64,000 nt of DNA, taken from Gloeotrichia echinulata CP02. GTDB taxonomy: Bacteria; Cyanobacteriota; Cyanobacteriia; Cyanobacteriales; Nostocaceae. Shown piece by piece: positions 50,666-58,203 of the stretch. The DNA lies in contig CP051187.1 of NCBI GenBank assembly GCA_038087035.1, positions 868,001 to 932,000 on the forward strand, written 5' to 3'. Position numbers and translations under genes: made by a program. Every line of letters starts with the position of its first letter. Position 1 is the stretch's first letter. The notes under the pieces are model-generated. The model saw only the letters and a list, made by a program, of their open reading frames with translations, did no database searches and was not told where the DNA came from.

Positions 50666-51493
50666 ATGATAGAAAGCCACCAGTCTACGGAAACTCACAG
50701 AGTAGCCCTGGTAATTCAATACCAGGGTACTGGTTTTCATGGCTGGCAAAGGCAAAAACACCAGCGGACAGTCCAAGAAGAGATAGAAATAGCGATCGCC
50801 AAAAACCTTGGGTATCATGTGACACTACACGGTGCCGGGCGTACCGATGCCGGAGTTCACGCCGCTGCTCAAGTAGCCCATTTTGAAGCCACGGGTTTAA
50901 TTCCATCTGATAAATGGGCAACGATTCTTAATAGCTATCTCCCCAAAGATATATTAATCAGGGCTTCGGCTGGTGTTAGTGACCGTTGGCACGCTCGCTT
51001 TAGCGCCGCCTATCGACGGTATCGTTATACACTCTACACTGAAGATAAACCGAACTTGTTCGTTATACCCTTCAGTTGGCATTATTATTATGCACCCCTG
51101 GATGAATCCTTAATCCAAGCTGCCTTGACACCTCTGCAGGGATTGCATGATTTAGCTGCTTTTCATCGCGCCGGCTCAAAGCGATCGCATTCTTGGGTTC
51201 AAGTGCAAGCAGCAGAGTGTTATCGCAGTGGGCCATTCATCCATATTGAAATTCAAGCAGATGGATTTTTGTATGGCATGGTGCGACTCTTGGTAGGGAT
51301 GTTGGTACAAGTAGGTTCAGGACAGCGCCCTTTGGCTAGCTTTACAGAACTCTGGAAAGAACAACGCCGGGAAGAAGTCAAACACGCCGCACCTCCCCAA
51401 GGCTTATGCTTATTGCGAGTCGGCTATCCAGAATTTCCCTTTCCTAGAGAGATTTGGTACGACACCCTACCAAAGTTCCACATTAGTCAATAG
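50666..51493 (+). CDS. truA: tRNA pseudouridine synthase A
   Basis: 275 aa from the ATG at 50666; an upstream in-frame ATG at 50597 would add 23 repeat-encoded residues. The catalytic Asp is in LHGAGRTDAGVHA, with VIQYQGTGFHGWQRQ near the N-terminus and DGFLYGMVRLLVGMLVQVG near the C-terminus. It modifies U38-40 in tRNA anticodon arms. The order rplQ-truA-rplM is conserved in many bacteria. Confidence 0.96.
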   Translation: MIESHQSTETHRVALVIQYQGTGFHGWQRQKHQRTVQEEIEIAIAKNLGYHVTLHGAGRTDAGVHAAAQVAHFEATGLIPSDKWATILNSYLPKDILIRASAGVSDRWHARFSAAYRRYRYTLYTEDKPNLFVIPFSWHYYYAPLDESLIQAALTPLQGLHDLAAFHRAGSKRSHSWVQVQAAECYRSGPFIHIEIQADGFLYGMVRLLVGMLVQVGSGQRPLASFTELWKEQRREEVKHAAPPQGLCLLRVGYPEFPFPREIWYDTLPKFHISQ

Positions 51494-51494
51494 T

Positions 51495-51570
51495 CATTGG
51501 TCATTAGTAAAGACTTTGGACAAATCACTAATGACAAAGGACAAAGGACAAATAACAAAGGACAAAATAA
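51495..51570. repeat. GTCATTG and GACAAAG heptamers before rplM
   Basis: Two or three forward units (about 51491-51508) and about six GACAAAG/GACAAAT units. The last, AAAGGACAAAATAACTA, directly precedes the rplM ATG and contains AAAGGA. Confidence 0.9.
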
Positions 51571-51573
51571 CTA

Positions 51574-52029
51574 ATGAACAAAACATACGTTCCTCCTCAA
51601 GAATCCCTTGAGCGTGAGTGGTACATAGTAGACGCCACCGACAAACGCCTCGGTCGCCTCGCCAGCGAAATCGCCATGATCCTGCGAGGCAAAAATAAGG
51701 CAGAATATACTCCACACCTCGATACCGGTGACTTCGTGATTGTCATCAATGCCGAGAAAGTGGCAGTCACAGGCAAAAAACGTACCCAAAAACTCTACCG
51801 TCGCCATTCTGGGCGTCCCGGTGGGATGAAAACAGAAACCTTCAGCAAGCTGTTAGATCGCGTACCAGAAAGGATTTTAGAACAGGCTATCAAAGGGATG
51901 CTACCTAAAAATAGCCTGGGTAGGCAATTGTTTACTAAGCTGAAAGTCTACGCAGGTCCTACCCATCCCCACGAAGCTCAAAAACCCAAAGAACTCAACA
52001 TTAATACAATTCCGGGAGCAGAAAGCTAA
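51574..52029 (+). CDS. rplM: 50S ribosomal protein L13
   Basis: 151 aa: WYIVDATDKRLGRLASEIAM, VINAEKVAVTGKKRTQKLY, and RHSGRPGGMKTETFSKLL. It overlaps rpsI by one base (TAATG), the usual L13-S9 pair. Confidence 0.98.
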   Translation: MNKTYVPPQESLEREWYIVDATDKRLGRLASEIAMILRGKNKAEYTPHLDTGDFVIVINAEKVAVTGKKRTQKLYRRHSGRPGGMKTETFSKLLDRVPERILEQAIKGMLPKNSLGRQLFTKLKVYAGPTHPHEAQKPKELNINTIPGAES

Positions 52030-52448
52030 TGGTAGCAGTAGTAGAAAGCAATAGCGGGCGCGCTGTTTACTGGGGGACTGGTCGTCGCAAGTCCGCAGTT
52101 GCACGGGTACGCCTGGTTCCAGGTGAAGGTAAGCTAATTGTCAATGATAAGGACGGAGAATTGTACTTCCAATTCAACGCCAACTACCTCGGAGTAATCA
52201 GAGGTCCTCTAGAAACTCTGGGACTAGAAAACGAATACGACATTTTGGTAAAAGCTGAAGGCGGTGGCTTGACCGGTCAGGCTGATTCTATTCGTCTGGG
52301 AGTCGCCCGCGCCTTGTGTCAACTAGACCCAGATAACCGTCCACCTTTGAAAACCGAAGGCTACCTAACTCGCGATCCTCGCGCCAAAGAACGGAAAAAG
52401 TACGGTTTACACAAAGCCCGCAAAGCTCCTCAGTACTCGAAAAGATAA
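52029..52448 (+). CDS. rpsI: 30S ribosomal protein S9
   Basis: 139 aa. GTGRRKSAVARVRLVPGEGK and the C-terminal RDPRAKERKKYGLHKARKAP with the final SKR that touches P-site tRNA are intact. Confidence 0.98.
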   Translation: MVAVVESNSGRAVYWGTGRRKSAVARVRLVPGEGKLIVNDKDGELYFQFNANYLGVIRGPLETLGLENEYDILVKAEGGGLTGQADSIRLGVARALCQLDPDNRPPLKTEGYLTRDPRAKERKKYGLHKARKAPQYSKR

Positions 52449-52449
52449 G

Positions 52450-52715
52450 CGATTGGGGATTGGGAATTGGGGATTGGGGATTGGGAATTGGGGATTGGGA
52501 ATTGGGGATTGGGAATTGGGAATTGGGGATTGGGGATTGGGAATTGGGGATTGGGAATTGGGAATTGGGGATTGGGGGAGAAGTTTTAGCTTCCGAACTC
52601 AAAACTTCGACTTCCGAACTCAAAACTTCGACTTCCGAACTCAAAACTTTGACTTCCGAACAAGAAACTTCGACTTCTGAACAAGAAACTTCGACTTCTG
52701 AACAAGAAACAAAGA
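52450..52715. repeat. GGGGATT/GGGAATT heptamers followed by a 21-bp tandem repeat
   Basis: About 17 seven-base units (TTGGGGA, TTGGGAA) at 52453-52577 are followed by about six 21-base units such as CTTCCGAACTCAAAACTTCG at 52588-52712. Open frames through it are periodic artefacts. It lies between rpsI and rpmE. Confidence 0.93.
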
Positions 52716-52872
52716 AGCGGTCAGATTGACCGTGTTAGCCTGTGGACTGGATAGTGCCGACACTTCCTAGTCGTTGCAGGAAGAAAAAGCGGACATTTGT
52801 TAGCATTTGTTAGCTTTTTTGGATCGGCAACTGAAAGTTATAATTTTTCATAGATTCACCACGAAAAAAACA

Positions 52873-53112
52873 ATGGCAAAACCTGATATCCATCCCAAGT
52901 GGTATCCAGAAGCTAAAGTGTACTGCAACGGTCAAGTTGTGATGACTGTAGGCTCCACCAAGCCAGAATTGCACGTAGATGTTTGGTCTGGAAATCACCC
53001 ATTCTATACTGGCACTCAGAAGATTATTGACACTGAGGGTCGAGTTGAACGCTTCCTCCGCAAATACGGTATGTCTGGCGAGCAACCTACTGGCGGTAAA
53101 AAGAAAAGGTAG
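52873..53112 (+). CDS. rpmE: 50S ribosomal protein L31
   Basis: 79 aa from the ATG at 52873. AKPDIHPKWYPEAKVYCNGQ, STKPELHVDVWSGNHPFYTG and VERFLRKYGM are seen. It lacks the CxxC zinc pair, so it is the zinc-independent form common in cyanobacteria. Confidence 0.96.
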   Translation: MAKPDIHPKWYPEAKVYCNGQVVMTVGSTKPELHVDVWSGNHPFYTGTQKIIDTEGRVERFLRKYGMSGEQPTGGKKKR

Positions 53113-53211
53113 CGGGTTGGCTCTGCTGTTAACGACGGCCCTGCATCTGCTGGGTCGATTGTCATGTAATGCTTGAGCCAATTTGTTATTTTAAGGAGCG
53201 TTGCACTCATT

Positions 53212-54312
53212 ATGGCTGAAACATACCTGCTGGAGAAACTTAAATCTGTTGAACAAACCTTTAATGAATTGACTCGTCGCCTGGCTGACCCTGATACTGC
53301 TAAAAACCCCGATGAGTATCAAACAATCGCCAAGGCTCGTTCTTCTTTTGAAGAGGTAGTCAATACCTATGAAACTTGGAAAATAGCCCAGGAAGAATTG
53401 GTAGGGGCGCGTCAGGTACTCAAAGAAGCAAATAGCGATCCTGAGTTGCAAGAAATAGCAGCCCTGGAAGTCGAGGAACTAGAGCAGAAGCTGGATTACT
53501 TAGAAACTCGCTTGAAGGTTTTACTGCTACCCCGCGATCCCAATGATGATAAAAACATTATGTTGGAAATTCGCGCTGGTACTGGCGGTGATGAGGCGAG
53601 TATCTGGGCTGGCGATTTGCTGCGGATGTATTCCCGCTATGCTGATGTTCAGGGTTGGAGAGTGAAGCTAGTCAGTGAATCTCTGGGTGAAATGGGCGGC
53701 TTCAAAGAGGTGATTCTGGAAATTCAAGGTGACAGCGTTTACAGCAAGCTGAAGTTTGAAGCTGGAGTGCATCGCGTACAGCGCGTACCGGCTACTGAAG
53801 CTGGGGGACGGGTTCACACCTCGACAGCTACAATAGCAATCATGCCAGAGGTGGATGACGTGGAAATCCACATTGATCCCAAGGATATTGAAATGACTAC
53901 GGCTCGTTCTGGGGGTGCTGGTGGTCAAAACGTCAACAAGGTGGAAACTGCTGTTGACTTGATGCACAAGCCTACAGGTATCCGCATTTTCTGTACAGAA
54001 GAACGCAGCCAGTTACAGAACAAAGAACGGGCGATGCAAATTTTGCGGGCGAAACTGTACGAAATCAAGTTGCGTGAACAACAAGAAGCTGTAACTTCGA
54101 TGCGGCGATCGCAAGTGGGTACAGGATCGCGCTCAGAAAAAATTCGCACCTATAATTATAAAGATAACCGGGTGACTGACCACCGTCTAGGTCAGAACTA
54201 TTCCCTTAATCCTGTATTAGAAGGCGATTTAGAGACAGTTATCCAATCTTGTATCTCCCAAGACCAACAGGAACGGTTAGCAGAACTCGCTGCTTCTGGT
54301 GCTACCAACTAA
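53212..54312 (+). CDS. prfA: Peptide chain release factor 1
   Basis: 366 aa from the ATG at 53212 (AAGGAG upstream at 53192). The peptidyl-hydrolysis motif GGQ lies in SGGAGGQNVNKVETA, and the stop-codon recognition motif PAT in QRVPATEAGGRVHTSTA, which identifies RF1 (UAA/UAG) rather than RF2. It is full length and ends the ribosomal cluster. Confidence 0.98.
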   Translation: MAETYLLEKLKSVEQTFNELTRRLADPDTAKNPDEYQTIAKARSSFEEVVNTYETWKIAQEELVGARQVLKEANSDPELQEIAALEVEELEQKLDYLETRLKVLLLPRDPNDDKNIMLEIRAGTGGDEASIWAGDLLRMYSRYADVQGWRVKLVSESLGEMGGFKEVILEIQGDSVYSKLKFEAGVHRVQRVPATEAGGRVHTSTATIAIMPEVDDVEIHIDPKDIEMTTARSGGAGGQNVNKVETAVDLMHKPTGIRIFCTEERSQLQNKERAMQILRAKLYEIKLREQQEAVTSMRRSQVGTGSRSEKIRTYNYKDNRVTDHRLGQNYSLNPVLEGDLETVIQSCISQDQQERLAELAASGATN

Positions 54313-54320
54313 TCTCGCTG

Positions 54321-54767
54321 TTAAGCAACCGAGAAAACCGCTTGTCTGGATGTTGCATTTAAGACACACAGGCGGTTTTCTAATGCTATATGGAGTGCAT
54401 CTTCCATTTCTCTGAGATAATTGTAATAAGCAAATTCATACCGCATGATGTGATTTAACTTCGTCCAATCTTGGAGGGTTTGGCAGTTATAAATTAACTT
54501 TTCTACTTCCTGTTGCCAACGGGCAAAAATGCGGTAGCTGAAAAAGCTGCTGCAAATGTTGCCTTTTGTATCCCAGTAGGAAATACAGACCTGATGCTTG
54601 AGACAGTGGATTTTCTTAATTTGCTGAACCTGGTAGCCTTTGGCCTTGAGAGCTTCTTTGGCTTCGGCGTGGGAAATGTGCCACTGATCTGGTTTAATTT
54701 TATTAGCGCTGATCAGGTTTTTGCCTTGGCGGCGATATTGGTTACTTTTGCGTGACTTGCGAAACAT
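54321..54767 (-). CDS. Hypothetical protein, basic and aromatic-rich
   Basis: 148 aa. The first 30 residues are strongly basic (MFRKSRKSNQYRRQGKNL). Then IKPDQWHISHAEAKEALKAKGYQ, and a Cys/Tyr/Trp-rich middle (HCLKHQVCISYWDTKGNICS). I do not recognise a domain. It might be a small nucleic-acid-binding protein. Its 3' end converges with prfA. The last codons contain GAAAACCGC/GCGGTTTTC (54333-54341 with 54372-54380), a hairpin that may terminate prfA transcription. Confidence 0.65.
   Translation of the reverse strand: MFRKSRKSNQYRRQGKNLISANKIKPDQWHISHAEAKEALKAKGYQVQQIKKIHCLKHQVCISYWDTKGNICSSFFSYRIFARWQQEVEKLIYNCQTLQDWTKLNHIMRYEFAYYNYLREMEDALHIALENRLCVLNATSRQAVFSVA
54333..54380 (+). terminator. 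Possible prfA terminator hairpin
   Basis: GAAAACCGC (54333-54341) pairs with GCGGTTTTC (54372-54380) over a 30-base loop, followed by TAATGC. It overlaps the 3' end of the convergent gene. Confidence 0.45.
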
Positions 54768-54998
54768 GATGCACCCTTGATGTCAAACTCTTTGGCTTTG
54801 CAGCCTTAACAAATCCAGTTTTCCGCCCTTAATACCTTAATATATATAATATTGCTCAGGTATAATTTTTATCACTAAAGTTGCCTAACTGCAACATAAG
54901 ATATAGTTTACCGCTTAAAGACAAAACTGTCAATCTAAAAGTAAACTTGTAATATTGCAACTAAAACTTGTAAACACAGTTGGCTAAATAAACAAGCA

Positions 54999-55361
54999 GT
55001 GAACATTGAAAGCAGACAAAAACTGATTGAAATCATTAAATTAGCCCGTGGTTCAATGAGCCAGAGGGCATTCGGTAAAGTTTTAGGCGTTTCTGCTACT
55101 GCTGTTCAGATGTGGGAAAAAGGCGTCAAAGTGCCCGATACGGAGAATTTGGCTCAAATCGCATCGAGAGCAGGCTACACAATGGAAGAGCTACTTAGCT
55201 GTTTGGACGGTAAGCCAATAGCAGAAGCTACCGATTTAAGCCTGATTCTGAGACAAATCAAATCTATGCCCTTGAATGAATTGGCGATTATTGGTAGAGC
55301 AGTTATGGATAGATTTGCTGCAGCTGCTGAGTCGTCAGAAGATGAAGTAAAAGCGAGTTGA
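54999..55361 (+). CDS. XRE-family transcriptional regulator
   Basis: 120 aa, GTG start. A Cro/CI-type helix-turn-helix spans about 8-65 (SMSQRAFGKVLGVSATAVQM, WEKGVKVPDTENLAQIASRA). The C-terminal helical part (about 80-115) is acidic. It is divergent from the 148-aa gene with 231 bases between (54768-54998), an AT-rich stretch likely containing both promoters, so it may regulate that gene. Confidence 0.85.
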   Translation: MNIESRQKLIEIIKLARGSMSQRAFGKVLGVSATAVQMWEKGVKVPDTENLAQIASRAGYTMEELLSCLDGKPIAEATDLSLILRQIKSMPLNELAIIGRAVMDRFAAAAESSEDEVKAS

Positions 55362-55431
55362 ATATTTGTCTGGTAGGTAGGGAGCGATCGCCCTACCTAT
55401 TTGAGGATATTTAGGTAGGTTTTCTCCCACA

Positions 55432-55599
55432 ATGGATAACATGGGAAAACTGCATGAACAATTAGATAAACTAGCGATGGAAGCCTATAACTTTCATCCT
55501 CACGAAGACATTTTAGAGAAACTGCTGCAATTAAATTTAGACTTAGTAGAAAAAGAAAAACAAGGTATCCATATTATTGGACCTTGGACACCAAAATAA
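55432..55599 (+). CDS. Small hypothetical protein
   Basis: 55 aa (MDNMGKLHEQLDKLAMEAYN, DILEKLLQLNLDLVEKEKQG). Helical, Leu-zipper-like spacing, ending HIIGPWTPK. Composition and codon use look coding. A second ATG at 55441 is equally possible. The function is unknown. It lies between the XRE gene and the split Rpn-type gene. Confidence 0.5.
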   Translation: MDNMGKLHEQLDKLAMEAYNFHPHEDILEKLLQLNLDLVEKEKQGIHIIGPWTPK

Positions 55600-55677
55600 A
55601 TACTCAAATAAACCTCAGCGTACCTTTGCGCTTAACTCAGCGTCCCTCTGCGTTTCAAACTCAACCCTAACTGACTC

Positions 55678-56234
55678 GTGAAAACCGACAGCATTTTTTA
55701 TCGCCTATTCCAAGAATTTCCCAGCATCTTCTTTGAACTGATTGGTAATTCACCTGAAGTAGCCAATGTTTACCAATTTGCATCTGTGGAAATCAAACAA
55801 ACAGCATTCAGAATCGATGGTGTATTTCTCCCGACACAAGGAGACGAAAACCCGATTTACTTTGCTGAAGTGCAATTTCAACCAGATAGCGAAATTTACT
55901 CGCGACTAATTGCAGAAGTATCTCTATACCTCCGTCAAAACAAACCAGCAAATGACTGGGGTGCTGTGGTTGTATACCCTACTCGCAGTCTAGATACAGG
56001 AGATATCAAACATTACCGTGAGTTCTTTGCAAGTCAAAGAGTCAGACGCATTTATCTGGATGAATTAGGTGAAGCAGCATCTGTTCCAATTGGGATTGCA
56101 ACAGTTAAATTAGTAATTGAAAGTGAAGATAGCGCGATTGTCCAAGCAAGGAAGTTGATCGACAGAACCAAACAACAAATCAATTCCCAATTGCAACAGC
56201 AGCAAATATTACAATTAATAGAGACTATCTTAGT
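55678..56234 (+). pseudogene. Rpn-type PD-(D/E)XK transposase/nuclease gene, N-terminal part (split)
   Basis: GTG start. MKTDSIFYRLFQEFPSIFFE, FRIDGVFLPTQGDENPIYFA and EVQFQPDSEIYSRLIAEVSL show the D-(x)-ExQ/K nuclease core of the DUF2887/Rpn family. The sequence is family-like as far as LIETILVYK (about 56234), then 11 foreign codons lead to a stop at 56277. The rest of the gene continues at about 57820, after an inserted TnpB-related element. Confidence 0.85.
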
Positions 56235-57818
56235 TTACAAACAGAGTTTATATAAGATTTTACCATGTCAACGATAACTTACGTTAAAGGATTACCCACA
56301 CCAATAGTAGAAATGAATAGTCTTGGTTTTACTCAATTTGAGATGTTTCTCAATGAGTTTGCCCCTGTCTTTAAAAAAGCTACTAGTAAGGTAGTTGACA
56401 TAATACTGTCCTCGCAGAATTTTGAGAAAATTAAGAGTAAGGTCAACAGTCAAATCCAGGGTGAATTCAATCTAAATAAAAGACAAGTAAACGGTATAAT
56501 AGCTTTAGCTAAAGCCAAAGTAGATTCTGCTGTTCTGTGCAGAAAAAATCATATAAAGCAGCTTGAGGGTAAATTAAAATCAGCGTTACTCTGGATAAAA
56601 AATTCCGAAAAATTGCGAAAAAATAGTCAGAAGTTTTATAGTAAAAAGAACTGGCAAAGCTCTAAATCTGGTTGTAAGTTACCGCTTGCTTGTGATTTAG
56701 AGACAGGTCGTTCTAACTGGCATAGGTTAAAAGCACAGATCCATAATAAAAAAAGATATGTCTACCAGTTAGAGAAAAAAATACATCATTTAAAGTCAGC
56801 GACTATAAAAGTAAAATTATCAAATAACGAAATTTTTATCGTAGGTTCTAAAGATGAATCTTTTGGCAATCAAGTCTGCCAGTACGATGGTTCAAAACTA
56901 ACTTTTAGAGTACCGTATTTTCTGGAATACAAGTTTGGCTTGAATATCGAAACTACATTAGGTAGTTTTGACAGAAATATAAATAGGTTACCATCCGATG
57001 GAGCAAAGACATGGCACTTCTATAGAAAAAATAGTAGATGGGTCGTTGCTGTTCAGTTCACACCTACAACTGTTGAAAAAATCAGTAGACCTATCCAGTA
57101 TGGAGCGATTGGGATTGACATTAACCCTAAATCTATCGGATGGGCTTATGTAGATTATCAAGGTAATCTACAAGATAGTGGTACTATCCCGCTGTTAACA
57201 GGACTGTCAAGTAATTCTCACGAGCAGCAGTTAGTGAATGCTTGTCTTGAATTAGCGGTTCTTGCTAGTAAATACGCCTGTCCAGTAGTCTGTGAAGAAC
57301 TAGATTTTACCACTAAAAAACAGACTTTGAGGGAGAAAGGTAGAAAATATGCCAGAATGCTTTCTGGTTTTGCTTATAGTAAATTATATCGACTATTAGA
57401 ATCGATATTCTCAAACAGAGGTATAACTATTTACAAGAGAAACCCAGCCTACACAAGTTTAATTGGGTTGGTAAAATACTCAAGAATGTATGGTCTCAGT
57501 AGTGACATTGCAGCAGCGTTAGTCATTGCCAGACGTGGTATGAACTTATCAGAAAGATTACCTGCATCCACGCAAGCTTATCTAGATGTGAGGTCTAGAA
57601 AACACATGTGGAGCAGTTGGTCAAAACTAAATAACGTAATTCGTCAAGGCGTTGATGTCAAGTCTAGACATGACTATTACAACGTTCCTAACTGGAGTGT
57701 TTTGGTTAAGACACACGTTGAGCAGGTATCTAGTAGTAATACAGGTGTTAGCCGAGCGTGTGTCAAGCGTAAGCGTTAAAACATCTTGACGTAAAGTTAC
57801 ACCGTGGGCTTATGTCTA
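56235..57818. mobile_element. TnpB-related element inserted in the Rpn-type gene
   Basis: The host gene is interrupted after ...TTTACAA (about 56234) and resumes with TTTCCTAGATTTTTAGAAGC (about 57818). Removing the stretch restores a continuous VYK-FPRFLEAEEIEAMFG. The TTTAC just before it resembles the TTAC-type target of some IS200/IS605 elements. The element has no TnpA. Exact ends are uncertain by a few bases. Confidence 0.8.
56265..57779 (+). CDS. TnpB-related protein without zinc ribbon
   Basis: 504 aa. RuvC-like residues are Asp285 (AIGIDINPKSIGWAYVD), Glu344/345 (PVVCEELDF) and Asp414 (GLSSDIAAALVIARRG). There is no CxxC pair before the last motif, unlike the two TnpBs at 21312 and 24109, and the N-terminal half is long, Lys-rich and coiled-coil-like (SKVNSQIQGEFNLNKRQV). 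This is the TnpB-related accessory class of IS200/IS605-type elements. All three acidic residues remain, so it may be an active nuclease. Confidence 0.85.
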   Translation: MSTITYVKGLPTPIVEMNSLGFTQFEMFLNEFAPVFKKATSKVVDIILSSQNFEKIKSKVNSQIQGEFNLNKRQVNGIIALAKAKVDSAVLCRKNHIKQLEGKLKSALLWIKNSEKLRKNSQKFYSKKNWQSSKSGCKLPLACDLETGRSNWHRLKAQIHNKKRYVYQLEKKIHHLKSATIKVKLSNNEIFIVGSKDESFGNQVCQYDGSKLTFRVPYFLEYKFGLNIETTLGSFDRNINRLPSDGAKTWHFYRKNSRWVVAVQFTPTTVEKISRPIQYGAIGIDINPKSIGWAYVDYQGNLQDSGTIPLLTGLSSNSHEQQLVNACLELAVLASKYACPVVCEELDFTTKKQTLREKGRKYARMLSGFAYSKLYRLLESIFSNRGITIYKRNPAYTSLIGLVKYSRMYGLSSDIAAALVIARRGMNLSERLPASTQAYLDVRSRKHMWSSWSKLNNVIRQGVDVKSRHDYYNVPNWSVLVKTHVEQVSSSNTGVSRACVKRKR

Positions 57819-58049
57819 GGTTTTCCTAGATTTTTAGAAGCGGAGGAGATAGAAGCAATGTTTGGATTAAGTGAGTTAAAGAAAATACGAGTTTATCAGG
57901 AAGCTCTAGAAGAAGGAGAACTTAGAGGTAAGTTAAAAGCAGTACTACCAATGTTAGCTGCAGGGTTAACCCTAGAACAAATAGCACAGGCGCTGGATTT
58001 GAGTATAGAGCAAGTCAGGCAAGCCGCAGAAAATCAGTTTTCAGCGTGA
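57818..58049 (+). pseudogene. Rpn-type gene, C-terminal part (split)
   Basis: Continues the gene at 55678: PRFLEAEEIEAMFGLSELKK, RVYQEALEEGELRGKLKAVL and a C-terminal helix-turn-helix-like LTLEQIAQALDLSIEQVRQA. An upstream ATG at 57804 lies in element sequence, so any translation from there would give an 81-aa protein without the nuclease core. Confidence 0.85.
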
Positions 58050-58203
58050 TATTGCCAAATTTTGGACTAAGTAAGCCAAAATCTTCAATAATGTGTCCTC
58101 CAAGAACTTCCCAATAGAAATTTTGAGTTAAATTTTGTTAAGATTGGACTCGGCGTTAGTACTTCTTACCCAACCACCCACTCCCTACCCCAAGAGAAAC
58201 TGG

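Noticed and set aside
52453..52729. Open frames of repeated GIGNWGLGIGD residues and TSELK repeats
   Set aside because: Periodic artefacts of the 7- and 21-base repeats between rpsI and rpmE. They have no ribosome-binding site of their own.
56265..57779. The TnpB-related protein as a Cas12 effector
   Set aside because: No repeats or cas genes are nearby. It has an IS-type setting inside an interrupted gene and lacks typical Cas12 length.
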